Source: Mucilaginibacter paludis DSM 18603
Lineage (GTDB): Bacteria > Bacteroidota > Bacteroidia > Sphingobacteriales > Sphingobacteriaceae
Length of the DNA: 64,000 nt
NCBI RefSeq assembly: GCF_000166195.2
Contig: NZ_CM001403.1
Span: forward strand, 5,784,432 to 5,848,431
Reading direction: 5' to 3'
Part shown: piece after piece, positions 17,304 through 25,482 of the stretch
How positions within the stretch are numbered: the first letter of the stretch is position 1
Layout of the letters: each line of letters opens with the position of its first letter
Made by a program: the position numbers and the translations under genes
The notes under the pieces: generated by a model
What the model was told of the DNA's origin: nothing
Seen by the model: the letters and a program-made list of their open reading frames with translations, nothing else
Database searches by the model: none

Positions 17304-17347
17304 TACCGACAACCGACAACAAAAGCAATGATTGTTGTCGGTTTGTT
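17304..17347. promoter_or_regulatory. Inverted ACCGACAAC repeats beside attR
   Basis: Two direct ACCGAC(AAC) copies are followed by the inverted TTGTTGTCGGT. The latter continues as TTTGTT and matches 857-872 near attL. The cluster lies between the integrase start and attR, where integrase arm sites, xis sites and the int promoter are expected. Confidence 0.45.
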
Positions 17348-17447
17348 TGCTCTCTGATACACTTTAAGTGTCGTTGGGATACTCAAAATGCGGCTTATTT
17401 TGGTTTATTAGCTGTTTTTTCACTTGTAATTATTTTAGTATGCAAAA

Positions 17448-17472
17448 GTTCGATTCCCTTCGGGAACACAAA
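17448..17472 (+). repeat. attR, displaced tRNA-Arg 3' end
   Basis: An exact 25-bp copy of 781-805. It is the original chromosomal 3' end of tRNA-Arg, pushed 16.7 kb away by the element. No tRNA 5' part precedes it. Confidence 0.9.
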
Positions 17473-17487
17473 TAATTAATGCCTGAT

Positions 17488-17529
17488 ATATAAAAGCCTG
17501 CAAATTAATTAATTTGCAGGCTTTTATAT
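17488..17529. terminator. Perfect-palindrome terminator after attR
   Basis: A 42-bp perfect palindrome centred on TTAATT, with arms ending AAAAGCCTGCAAATT. It is probably the original terminator of tRNA-Arg before insertion and now serves as the terminator of the leftward Rpn-tail gene. Confidence 0.8.
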
Positions 17530-17553
17530 TGTATTGTAGTTGAGATTTAAGTA

Positions 17554-17871
17554 TTAAAGCTTCTCTATTTCCGATACAGCAATTTTAGTAAACTTTGAAA
17601 TCTGGGCAAGTGGCAGGCCGTCCTTTTTCATTTCTTTGGCAATAGCAATGGCTTCTTCGTGCTTTCCTTTTTCGATACCCTTTTCAATGCCTTTTTCAAT
17701 GCCTTCCTGCCGGGCATACTCTATTACATTCTTGTTATCCCATTTGTATTTTAAGCTGCTGTCGTACATGGTTTTTTCTTCCTTTGTCAAGTTAGTATAT
17801 TCAGCAATGCTGAATAGTTTTTCAAATACGGGCTTCCGCAGGTATACAGGTATTTTGTCCCATTGGCTCAT
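17554..17871 (-). CDS. Stand-alone Rpn C-terminal tail protein
   Basis: 105 aa from the ATG of MSQWDKIPVYLRKPVFEKLF. It is almost identical to the last third of the full Rpn-type gene just upstream (17924-18808), but the nuclease domain is absent. Homology begins exactly at the GAGCCAATGG codons after the ATG. The tail has the IEKG repeat (three copies versus two in the full gene) and ends FTKIAVSEIEKL. It arose by tandem duplication of the gene's 3' end. Separate C-terminal products of Rpn genes are known in E. coli as antitoxins made from internal starts, so this ORF could act likewise. It could also be a neutral duplication remnant. A -7-like box TACTTTTG lies 29-36 bp upstream. Confidence 0.6.
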   Translation of the reverse strand: MSQWDKIPVYLRKPVFEKLFSIAEYTNLTKEEKTMYDSSLKYKWDNKNVIEYARQEGIEKGIEKGIEKGKHEEAIAIAKEMKKDGLPLAQISKFTKIAVSEIEKL

Positions 17872-17899
17872 GGTCAGGCGTAACAAATCTCGAAATTGA

Positions 17900-17907
17900 C
17901 AAAAGTA
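17900..17907 (-). promoter_or_regulatory. -7-like box before the Rpn tail ORF
   Basis: On the minus strand TACTTTTG fits TAnnTTTG and sits about 30 bp before the ATG at 17871. No clear -33 box is seen. If used, it would give the tail ORF its own transcript. Confidence 0.35.
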
Positions 17908-17923
17908 TTTGTGCCTTTAAGTA

Positions 17924-18808
17924 TTAAAGCTTCTCTATTTCCGATACGGAAATTTTAGTGAACTTTGCGATCTTGGCAAGTGGCAGGCCGTCCTTTTTCA
18001 TTTCTTTGGCAATAGCAATGGCTTCTTCGTGCTTTCCTTTTTCGATGCCTTTTTCGATACCTTCCTGCCGGGCATATTCTATTACATTCTTATTATCCCA
18101 TTTGTATTTTAAGCTGCTGTCGTACATGGTTTTTTCTTCCTTTGTCAAGTTAGTATATTCAGCAATGCTGAATAGTTTTTCAAATACGGGCTTCCGCAGG
18201 TATACAGGTATTTTGTCCCATTGGCTCATGTTCTTTAATACATGAAGCCACCTGTCTAAATCGGTTTCCAGTTCGCTATCCGCTTTTACAAATTTACTTA
18301 ATTCAATGTATGTATAACCCAGTTTGTCATAAAAAATTTCACCGGTATCTCTGTTACACAGGCAAATATCGTGCAGATAGCTATTTGCGGGGCTGCCTTT
18401 CAATGTGAAATCTTCCAACAAGGCAATTAAATATACTTCGGCAATGTTATAAGCCCAGTCACTCCGTTTGCCTTTTGGCGCCTGGTCGCTTATGAGGCGG
18501 GAAGTATAAAATAAAGCCCTTTCTTTAAAGTAACCTTGTTTTGCGCGCTGCACCTCAATTATAAAGCGTTCGCCGTTATGCCCTGTACAAAGGAGATCAA
18601 ATATGGCTGCGCCCCCGTCTTTTAAATCGGCGGGGTGTTCGTTTTTATTGTACACTAAATCGACAATGTGCTTGCGACCCCTAAATACTTCATTTAAAAA
18701 AGCAATCAATAAGTCCTTATTAGGTTCGCTGCCAAATATTTTTTTAAAGGCAAAGTCAACTAAAGGATCAATATATTTCCCTGCAACAGGTGGTTTACTA
18801 TCTGACAT
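17924..18808 (-). CDS. Rpn-type PD-(D/E)XK nuclease / putative transposase
   Basis: 294 aa from the ATG at 18808 (MSDSKPPVAGKYIDPLVDFA). The N-terminal nuclease domain shows DPLVDFAFKKIFG, then GGAAIFDLLC with the metal-binding Asp, and FIIEVQRAKQG with the E-x-Q/K catalytic signature. The middle is helical. The C-terminal tail begins at an internal Met (MSQWDKIPVYL) and contains IEKG repeats, a coiled coil and FTKISVSEIEKL. Members promote RecA-independent recombination or act as DNases in phage defence. The gene is followed by a duplicated copy of its own tail. Confidence 0.82.
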   Translation of the reverse strand: MSDSKPPVAGKYIDPLVDFAFKKIFGSEPNKDLLIAFLNEVFRGRKHIVDLVYNKNEHPADLKDGGAAIFDLLCTGHNGERFIIEVQRAKQGYFKERALFYTSRLISDQAPKGKRSDWAYNIAEVYLIALLEDFTLKGSPANSYLHDICLCNRDTGEIFYDKLGYTYIELSKFVKADSELETDLDRWLHVLKNMSQWDKIPVYLRKPVFEKLFSIAEYTNLTKEEKTMYDSSLKYKWDNKNVIEYARQEGIEKGIEKGKHEEAIAIAKEMKKDGLPLAKIAKFTKISVSEIEKL

Positions 18809-18840
18809 AGCCAAAGATAAAAGTTTATTTCTCATCCACG

Positions 18841-18978
18841 GCTATCGTGAATTTTTACTCCGGAGATTGGCAAAAAGCGAAGGGAAAACTTATAAAAGAT
18901 AAAACTATAACCATCGGTGCATTGCCTGAACAAGGTAAAGTAACTATCTGGATGCTTGCATCGTTACAGATCGAATAA
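18841..18978 (+). pseudogene. Possible 3' remnant of a truncated gene
   Basis: A frame reading VNFYSGDWQKAKGKLIKD, later LPEQGKVTIWMLASLQIE and a stop at 18976. It looks like the beta-rich C-terminus of an enzyme or binding protein. There is no start or upstream domain. It abuts the start of the Rpn gene, which may have displaced the rest. The identity is unknown. Confidence 0.3.
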
Positions 18979-19055
18979 AGTTGGGCGTTTAAATTTAGTA
19001 CAGTCGTATTAACTTTAATTTCATCATCCCGTAAAAGGATTATTATTTGATTTAC

Positions 19056-21002
19056 ATGAAGTATACCAGTTTATTCGGCTTGTTGTGCATGTTTGCATTG
19101 TCATCCTGCGGACAGGTAAAACAAAAATACAATCCTGTTTCAAAAGCCGATAGCTTAAAATTGAGGCTTTACGAATATAAAAGCAGTAATTATCAGGGTA
19201 AATACCCGGACTCTGCCCTGTACTATGCCGATAACGGTCTTAAGTTATCCAGGAAATTGTATTATCCCTTCGGAGAGGCCCTGATGTTGAACCGTTTGGC
19301 ACGTATCAATGAGCAATATGGCAACCTCGAACTGGCTGCAAGATATCAAACAGAGTCGTTGGGCATTTTTAACAAATTACATCACGGTATTGATGGTGCC
19401 GATGCTACTGCCAATTTAGGCATACTAAGGGCAAAACAAGGCGATTTTGCAACCGGGAAAATTTTAATTGCAAATGCCTTAAACCAATATCAAAAAAGCA
19501 AGGATACCGAAGGGGCTATAAGGGCGTATACCAAGCTTGCCGAGGTTAATGAGTTAAGTGGCAATTTAAAACAGGCTTTGGAATATTATACCAAAGCCGA
19601 GCAGCTCAACCAGGATAGACCAACATCGGATGACTACCTTGCTTTGATTAGCAGCGTGGGCAAATTACATACCAAAATGGGTAATCACCAGTTGGCTGCT
19701 AATTATTTTGAAAAAGGGATTGCCCGGAGTGGGGCAGATGAACATATTAAAAAACACATTTCCTTTTTAAATAACGCAGGCAAGGCACATGATCAATTAG
19801 GTAATAAACAAAAGGCCCTGGCTTATCACCAGCGGGGATTACAAAAAGCGAGGGCAAATGGCTTGCATGCCGAGCAGGCCCGCTCGTTAATGGATATTGC
19901 CAATGTACTTAAATATCAGGATGCCGGGCAGGGTATTAAGCATTTAAAAAATGCGCTTGGTATTGCCAAGGCCATTGGCCACAAACAATTATCGGCAGAA
20001 ATTTACCGGAGTCTTTCTGATTTGTATCGTCAGCAATCCCGGTTTCAGGATGCTTTGAATGCATTAGAAGAGCATCACCGTTTATTGGATAGCTTAATGA
20101 CGGCCAACGAAGGACATAAAATAGCCGCGCTGCAAAGCAGCTACGATCTGGCCGAATCAAAATTACATATTGAGGATCTGGAGCTGGCAAACAAGCAAAA
20201 AACCTATGAGCGCAATGAGGGTATTATGGCAGCCATCGGCATACTGATTGTTTTACTGATACTTACGTTTTATTTCTATAAAAACAGGCAATTGAACAAA
20301 AGTTTAACGGCCTCTAACCTGATCAAGGATAAGCTATTCTCTATCATAGGGCATGATCTTCGTAATCCTATCGGAGGGATAACACAATTGTTGGAGGTAA
20401 TGGAAGAAGAGGATCTGACGGAAGAACAGCGGCTGATGGTTTCTGAAATGCGCAAGCAGGGCAACGTATCCCTCGAAATATTAAATTCCCTGCTCAACTG
20501 GGGCGAAGCGCAATTGAAAGGGATTCATATTAACCCCGTGGATTTTGACGCACAGAAAAGCATCAGAAAAAGCATTGCATCCCTACAAAAACATACCCAC
20601 GATAAATCCATAGTGATCACGGATACAACACCACCGGATTTGATGATTCATGGGGATGCTAACCATTTTGACTTTATTATCCGTAACCTGCTCTCTAATG
20701 CGGTTAAGTTTAGTCCGCCGTCGGGAGCCATTGAAGTTGCTGCCGATTTGCACGCGCAGGCCGGTATGATAATTTTTTCTGTTAAAGATCAGGGCAAAGG
20801 GATTGGTAAAGCGCAACAAAAACTCTTTACCAAGTCCAATCTCGATGTTTCCTTTGGCACAACAGGCGAAAAGGGAACCGGTATCGGGTTAATGCTGAGC
20901 AAGGAGTTTGCCACTGCAAACCAAGGCCGGATATGGATAGAAAGTAAAGAAGGGCAGGGGGCTACTTTTTATTTTACCTTCCCTAAAGAAGCGCATCGCT
21001 AA
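19056..21002 (+). CDS. Lipoprotein TPR sensor histidine kinase
   Basis: 648 aa from the ATG at 19056 (MKYTSLFGLLCMFALSSCGQ), a lipoprotein signal with lipobox LSSC. Residues about 25-340 are tetratricopeptide repeats (for example NAGKAHDQLGNKQKALAYHQ) in the periplasm. A membrane helix at 390-411 (IMAAIGILIVLLILTFYFY) follows. The kinase has the phospho-acceptor His433 in IGHDLRNPIGG, an N box NLLSNAVKF, G1 DQGKGIG and G2 GTGIGLML. There is no receiver domain and no adjacent response regulator, so the partner is elsewhere. Bacteroidota use such TPR kinases for envelope or nutrient sensing; the signal is unknown. Confidence 0.88.
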   Translation: MKYTSLFGLLCMFALSSCGQVKQKYNPVSKADSLKLRLYEYKSSNYQGKYPDSALYYADNGLKLSRKLYYPFGEALMLNRLARINEQYGNLELAARYQTESLGIFNKLHHGIDGADATANLGILRAKQGDFATGKILIANALNQYQKSKDTEGAIRAYTKLAEVNELSGNLKQALEYYTKAEQLNQDRPTSDDYLALISSVGKLHTKMGNHQLAANYFEKGIARSGADEHIKKHISFLNNAGKAHDQLGNKQKALAYHQRGLQKARANGLHAEQARSLMDIANVLKYQDAGQGIKHLKNALGIAKAIGHKQLSAEIYRSLSDLYRQQSRFQDALNALEEHHRLLDSLMTANEGHKIAALQSSYDLAESKLHIEDLELANKQKTYERNEGIMAAIGILIVLLILTFYFYKNRQLNKSLTASNLIKDKLFSIIGHDLRNPIGGITQLLEVMEEEDLTEEQRLMVSEMRKQGNVSLEILNSLLNWGEAQLKGIHINPVDFDAQKSIRKSIASLQKHTHDKSIVITDTTPPDLMIHGDANHFDFIIRNLLSNAVKFSPPSGAIEVAADLHAQAGMIIFSVKDQGKGIGKAQQKLFTKSNLDVSFGTTGEKGTGIGLMLSKEFATANQGRIWIESKEGQGATFYFTFPKEAHR

Positions 21003-21110
21003 TGTCGATTTGGGTTTTGCGGTTTGGGGTATAGGCTTTTTGCGTTTATGTTTATATAATTTGCGCATTGCCTGTTTGCTTGTTCCTTGTCTTTTTTTTA
21101 TTCTTGCTTT

Positions 21111-22019
21111 ATGGCAAAAAAAGATGATGCATTGTGGAAAGCTATCTTTGAAGACGTATTCGATGATTTTCTGCGATTTTTCTTTCCTGATGCAGATGTG
21201 CTTTTCAATATGAAAAGAGGCTTTGTATACATGGATAAAGAGTTCGACCAGCTTTTTCCACCCGAAGAACATGCCTCCGGTGTACGTTATGTTGATAAAC
21301 TGGTTAAAGTATATCTAAAAAATGGCGGTGCCAGGTGGATCCTTCTGCATATAGAGGTTCAAGGCCAAAAAGGCAAAGAAGATTTAAGCAAACGCATGTT
21401 CAGATACTTTTACAGGATCAGCGATAAACACGATGTGCCCGTTTCCGCCTTTGCCATCTTAACAGACGGAGTTAAAAGCTTTCGCCCTACTGCTTATCGC
21501 GAAGAGTGCCTGGGTACCAGGCTCAGCTACCAATATAATGTTTACAAGCTTTTAGACCAGCATGAAAATGAGCTGCGGGCAAATCCCAATCCATTTGCTG
21601 TCGTGGTGCTAACAGCACTCAAAGCGCTTAAAAACAAAAAAATTGATGATGAAAGATTGAAAATCGTTAAGCACGACCTAACCCGGGAACTAATCAAACG
21701 AAAGGTGAGCAAGGCCAAGCATAATGGTATTATGGATTTTTTGAAGCATTACGTCAATTTTGAAAACCCGGAAATGATGCTTAAATTTGAGAAAGAGGTA
21801 GAAGAGTTAAACGGAAGGAGTACAACCATGGGAACAGAACAATATTTGTTACAGAAGGCAGAACACCAAGGAATAGAGAAAGGAATAGAAAAGGGAATAG
21901 AGAAAGGTAAATACGAGGAAGCCATTACTATTGCCCGTGAAATGAAACAGGAGGGTATCCCTGTAGCTCAAATCAATAAATTTACAAAGCTATCTATCGA
22001 GGAGATAGATAAATTATAA
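21111..22019 (+). CDS. Second Rpn-family nuclease, different catalytic domain
   Basis: 302 aa from the ATG at 21111 (MAKKDDALWKAIFEDVFDDF). An upstream ATG would add an unlikely hydrophobic leader. The nuclease domain has RYVDKLVKVYL with the Asp and WILLHIEVQGQKG with E-x-Q. It differs strongly from the 17924 gene in the first 230 residues. The tail is nearly the same: IEKG repeats three times, KYEEAITIAREMKQEG and FTKLSIEEIDKL. Sharing of a tail by different nuclease heads suggests domain exchange. A DNase role in recombination or phage defence is expected from the family. Confidence 0.8.
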   Translation: MAKKDDALWKAIFEDVFDDFLRFFFPDADVLFNMKRGFVYMDKEFDQLFPPEEHASGVRYVDKLVKVYLKNGGARWILLHIEVQGQKGKEDLSKRMFRYFYRISDKHDVPVSAFAILTDGVKSFRPTAYREECLGTRLSYQYNVYKLLDQHENELRANPNPFAVVVLTALKALKNKKIDDERLKIVKHDLTRELIKRKVSKAKHNGIMDFLKHYVNFENPEMMLKFEKEVEELNGRSTTMGTEQYLLQKAEHQGIEKGIEKGIEKGKYEEAITIAREMKQEGIPVAQINKFTKLSIEEIDKL

Positions 22020-22035
22020 TTTACTCAAGTATATT

Positions 22036-22081
22036 TTTTATAGAGTTTTGGCAAATTTAAATTTGCCAAAACTCTATAAAA
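22036..22081. terminator. Perfect 46-bp palindromic terminator
   Basis: Arms TTTTATAGAGTTTTGGCAAA pair perfectly about position 22058, with T and A tracts at the ends. It lies between the convergent Rpn gene and ychF and should stop both. Confidence 0.85.
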
Positions 22082-22112
22082 GTTGGGCGCTTAGTTCTGT
22101 TATAGGTAAGTG

Positions 22113-23210
22113 CTATACGTTAAACCTAAAGTGCATAATATCGCCATCGGCAACAATATAGGTTTTGCCTTCAACGCTCAGTTTCCCGTTTTCTTTACAG
22201 GCATTTTCCGATCCGTATTTTACAAAATCGTCATATTTAATCACCTCGGCACGGATAAACCCTTTTTCAAAATCGGTATGGATAACACCAGCCGCCTGTG
22301 GGGCGGTAAAGCCCTGGGTAATGGTCCAGGCACGTACTTCCTGCACACCGGCGGTAAAGTAGGTAGCCAGGTTTAATAGCTTATAAGCAGCCTTAATTAA
22401 CTGGGTTACGCCCGACTCTTCAAGCCCCAAATCATCCAGAAACATTTGTCGCTCTTCGTACGATTCCAGCTGAGCAATTTCCGATTCTATTTGTGCCGAA
22501 ATGATCAGCACCTGGGCATTTTCATCTTTAACGGCAGCCTTAACCTTCTCAACGTAGGCATTGCCGCTGTTAACCGATTTTTCTTCCACATTACAAACGT
22601 ACATTACCGGTTTGGCAGTTAATAACCAAAGGTCGGCAATATATTCTTCGTCGCCTTCGGCAACCGGCGCCGTACGGGCCGATTTACCTTCCAACAAATG
22701 ATTGCGGTAGATGCTTAATACCTCGAAGGTCTTTTTTTGTTCTTTGTCGCCGGTTTTGGCGCCTTTTTCAACCTTTTGTAATTTCTTTTCTATCGATTCG
22801 AGGTCTTTCAATTGCAACTCGGTATCAATAATTTCCTTATCGCGAATCGGGTCAACCGAACCGTCCACATGGATCACGTTATCATCATCAAAACAACGCA
22901 GCACATGGATAATGGCATTTGTGGCGCGGATATTCCCTAAAAATTGGTTACCCAGGCCTTCGCCTTTGCTGGCACCCTTAACCAGGCCGGCTATATCAAC
23001 AATCTCGATAACGTTGGGTACAATGCGTTGCGGGTTAACCAGTTCGGCAAGTTTGGTAAGCCGGTCATCCGGAACGGTAATTACGCCTACGTTAGGCTCA
23101 ATGGTACAAAAAGGAAAGTTAGCCGCCTGTGCCTTTGCGTTTGATAAGCAATTAAAAAGTGTTGATTTACCCACATTTGGCAAACCTACTATACCACACT
23201 GTAAACCCAT
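22113..23210 (-). CDS. ychF: YchF/OLA1-family redox-regulated ATPase
   Basis: 365 aa, full length for the family. The G domain has GLPNVGKST (P loop), the FPFCTIEPNVG switch region, DIAGLVKGASKGEGLGN (Walker B and switch II) and NVEEK in place of the NKxD specificity motif, which explains ATP preference. A coiled-coil insertion follows near residues 130-160. The TGS domain ends the protein with TAGVQEVRAWTI and HTDFEKGFIRAEVI. The protein binds ribosomes and affects translation and stress response. Single-gene unit. Confidence 0.95.
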   Translation of the reverse strand: MGLQCGIVGLPNVGKSTLFNCLSNAKAQAANFPFCTIEPNVGVITVPDDRLTKLAELVNPQRIVPNVIEIVDIAGLVKGASKGEGLGNQFLGNIRATNAIIHVLRCFDDDNVIHVDGSVDPIRDKEIIDTELQLKDLESIEKKLQKVEKGAKTGDKEQKKTFEVLSIYRNHLLEGKSARTAPVAEGDEEYIADLWLLTAKPVMYVCNVEEKSVNSGNAYVEKVKAAVKDENAQVLIISAQIESEIAQLESYEERQMFLDDLGLEESGVTQLIKAAYKLLNLATYFTAGVQEVRAWTITQGFTAPQAAGVIHTDFEKGFIRAEVIKYDDFVKYGSENACKENGKLSVEGKTYIVADGDIMHFRFNV

Positions 23211-23317
23211 GTTTTTATTTTGTTAGTGAGTTATCCGGTTATTATGTTATTGGCTGCACGGTATAATAACTCAATAACCATTAACATAATAACGCAATAA
23301 CCAATTAAAATTTCGCG

Positions 23318-23325
23318 CAAAGATA
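23318..23325 (-). promoter_or_regulatory. -7 box of ychF
   Basis: On the minus strand TATCTTTG matches TAnnTTTG, about 108 bp before the ychF ATG. The leader between contains short repeats built from AATAACC and TTATTG words. Confidence 0.4.
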
Positions 23326-23418
23326 ACAGAAAAACTGTATTGTATTTTGGAAAAATAACCGACTTTTGCCACACTTAAAGTTTAGTGCCTATTGCTGATA
23401 ATTTAAAATAAAACGCCT

Positions 23419-24789
23419 ATGAAGGAAATGGTTGAGGAATTGGAAAAACTCCTGGAATTAGAAGACCGCCAACAGCTTCGGGATTATTTGGATAATCTGA
23501 ATATATCCGATGTTGAAGAGCTGATAGATGAAATGCCGCAATATGCAGCCAGGTTTATTGAGGTATTGTCGCTCAACAGGGCGGTTAATGTTTTCCGTAT
23601 CCTTGACTTCCCCACGCAGCAGCGTATCCTTAAAAAACTCCCCGGCCCTAAAACCGGCGAACTGATTAACGAGTTGCCGCCCGACGATCGTACATCCCTG
23701 TTTGGCGAACTGGATGGCGATATTGTTAAACGACTGATATTGTATTTGCCCCTTAACGATCGCCAGCAAGCTCTTGACCTATTGGGTTATAAAGAAGATA
23801 GCGTAGGCCGTTTAATGACACCCGACTATGTTGCAGTGAAAAAAGATTGGGACATCACCCGGGTTTTGGCGCACATCCGCACTTACGGTAAAGATTCTGA
23901 AACTATTGATGTAATTTATATTATTGATGATAAAGGAGTGTTGCTGGATGATGTTCGCATCCGCGAGATTCTATTGGTTCCTCCTGATACCAAAATGAGC
24001 GATCTGATTGATAACCGGCTGATTGCCCTTAAGGTAACCGATCCGCAGGAAGAAGCCATTAATATATTCCGGATGAATAACCGCGTGGCGCTACCCGTTA
24101 CCGATGACGATAATATTCTGTTGGGCATTGTAACCGTAGATGATATACTTTGGATAGCACATGAAGAATATACCGAAGACATTCAAAAAATAGGTGGTAC
24201 CGAAGCATTAGACGAGCCCTATATGGATATGCCCTTGCTTAAGTTGGTTAAAAAAAGGGTAGGATGGCTCATCATTCTGTTTTTGAGCGAGATGCTTACC
24301 GCTACCGCGATGGGCTTTTTTGAGGCCGAGATAGCTAAAGCTGTGGTGCTGGCTTTGTTTGTGCCGCTTATTATTTCGAGCGGGGGTAACAGCGGTTCGC
24401 AGGCATCCACTTTAATTATACAAGCTATGGCATTGGGCGAGGTTACCGTTGCCGATTGGTGGCGTGTAATGCGCCGCGAAATTATGTCGGGCTTGTTGCT
24501 GGGTCTAACCTTGGGTATCATCGGCTTTATGCGGATCTATATCTGGACTTTCTTCTCTCATATTTACGGGCCACACTGGATATTGGTAGGCTTAACCGTA
24601 GGCATCGCCTTAATAGGCGTAGTTTTATGGGGATCATTAGCAGGATCAATGTTGCCGCTTTTATTAAAAAGGCTTGGTGCCGACCCTGCAACCTCGTCTG
24701 CTCCGTTTGTAGCCACGTTGGTTGATGTTACCGGGTTGATCATTTATTTTTCTATCGCGGTTACGTTGATGAAAGGGGTGCTGTTATGA
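23419..24789 (+). CDS. mgtE: MgtE-type magnesium transporter
   Basis: 456 aa. The N domain (1-130) is a superhelix of short helices (LNISDVEELIDEMPQYAARF). Two CBS domains follow (about 135-260: RLMTPDYVAV, RVALPVTDDDNILLGIVTVDD), which sense Mg2+. A connecting helix leads to five membrane segments with the conserved ion-path stretch SSGGNSGSQASTLIIQAMA. The inner-membrane channel imports Mg2+ and closes when cytoplasmic Mg2+ binds the CBS domains. I see no M-box riboswitch in the short leader. Its last 163 bp occur again, diverged, at 26456-26618. Confidence 0.93.
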   Translation: MKEMVEELEKLLELEDRQQLRDYLDNLNISDVEELIDEMPQYAARFIEVLSLNRAVNVFRILDFPTQQRILKKLPGPKTGELINELPPDDRTSLFGELDGDIVKRLILYLPLNDRQQALDLLGYKEDSVGRLMTPDYVAVKKDWDITRVLAHIRTYGKDSETIDVIYIIDDKGVLLDDVRIREILLVPPDTKMSDLIDNRLIALKVTDPQEEAINIFRMNNRVALPVTDDDNILLGIVTVDDILWIAHEEYTEDIQKIGGTEALDEPYMDMPLLKLVKKRVGWLIILFLSEMLTATAMGFFEAEIAKAVVLALFVPLIISSGGNSGSQASTLIIQAMALGEVTVADWWRVMRREIMSGLLLGLTLGIIGFMRIYIWTFFSHIYGPHWILVGLTVGIALIGVVLWGSLAGSMLPLLLKRLGADPATSSAPFVATLVDVTGLIIYFSIAVTLMKGVLL

Positions 24790-24856
24790 TATTGCAAAAT
24801 AGTACGCCTTGAATTGATAACTCAGATAACTGGCTGTTTTATTGTTGACGATGCCT

Positions 24857-24992
24857 CCCGCTACCGAAAGCGTTCTTGCTTGTGGCTTTAAGCAATCCAT
24901 ACGCTTGCAAATCTATTCACGGAGCGTTCCTCAAAGCATGCTGGTTACTTAGCATGATGCCTACAAGTGAGGATGCTTGCGGTAACGATGGG
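24857..24992. repeat. MITE-like palindromic repeat A
   Basis: The left arm (GCTACCG...TTGCTTGTGG) and right arm (CTACAAGTGAGG...GCGGTAACGATGG) are imperfect inverted repeats of about 29 bp around a 75-bp core. The core includes CTGGTTACTTAGCATGATG. It occurs inverted as copy B and truncated as copy C, and no coding sequence is seen inside. Confidence 0.65.
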
Positions 24993-25014
24993 GCCAGTAT
25001 TAGCCAATAAAGGA

Positions 25015-25470
25015 TTAATATTTATCCTTTATCCTTTTAGATATGAAATCTATAAAATCCACGGCATATTTGCTTTTAGTCTCCGCAATATTGCTATATA
25101 CGGGACATTCGCCATTCTCATCTTTTTGAAGTAAATCAAAATAATAAATTTCTCCTTGATTGTTTTCTTGAATTACTAATTGAGTTTGATCCGAAATCTT
25201 ATTTTTACGGTTAAGCTCATTAATGTAAACAATGTCTCCTCCTTTAACATTGTCAAAATCCATTTCATAAATGCTGAATATTTCTTCTCCTAATATTTCA
25301 CCTCCGTTGTAATTCTTTAACCACCAAATGTAAGACGGAGGAAAAATAATATTTAAACGCTGCTGGGCTTCATCTATCCACAAATCGGATACACCTTTGC
25401 CAAACTCTCCAAAGTTTATCACATTAGAATTGTCGTTAATTAATTTAATAATTGATTCGTATTTTTCCAT
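25015..25470 (-). CDS. SMI1/KNR4-family (SUKH) immunity-type protein
   Basis: 151 aa with the SUKH fold pattern. An N-terminal helix is followed by IDEAQQRLNIIFPPSYIWWL and KNYNGGEI, then strands with IFSIYEMDFDN and QGEIYYFDLLQ. SUKH proteins neutralise contact-dependent or polymorphic toxins. The 190 bp upstream on the same strand hold a frameshifted fragment that resembles a toxin tail, so this is probably an immunity gene whose toxin has decayed. It sits in an island bounded by an mgtE 3'-end duplication. Confidence 0.82.
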   Translation of the reverse strand: MEKYESIIKLINDNSNVINFGEFGKGVSDLWIDEAQQRLNIIFPPSYIWWLKNYNGGEILGEEIFSIYEMDFDNVKGGDIVYINELNRKNKISDQTQLVIQENNQGEIYYFDLLQKDENGECPVYSNIAETKSKYAVDFIDFISKRIKDKY

Positions 25471-25482
25471 AATACTTATTAG

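Larger units (their letters stand above)
806..17472. mobile_element. Integrated tRNA-Arg element, phage-satellite-like
   Basis: The element is bounded by the 25-bp att repeats and is about 16.7 kb long. Reading right to left it holds int, an unknown gene, an xis-like gene, prim-pol/SF3 helicase, an iteron array, two paralogous small modules, a GRKKG-type protein, regulators, an SH3-fold protein, a gp10-like protein and a tape measure protein. This set gives integration, excision and self-replication but no virion shell, DNA packaging motor or lysis genes. Known phage satellites have a similar size, tRNA attachment and a primase-helicase with iterons. A tape measure gene is unusual in such elements, so a deletion-derived prophage remnant remains possible. 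The reading frames are intact and tightly packed, which speaks against advanced decay. Confidence 0.8.

Noticed and set aside
806-17472. Complete prophage
   Set aside because: No terminase large subunit, portal, capsid, tail tube, baseplate or lysis gene could be found on either strand.
23226-23418. Mg2+ riboswitch (M-box) before mgtE
   Set aside because: The spacer is short, AT-rich and made of simple repeated words; I see no M-box-like stems.
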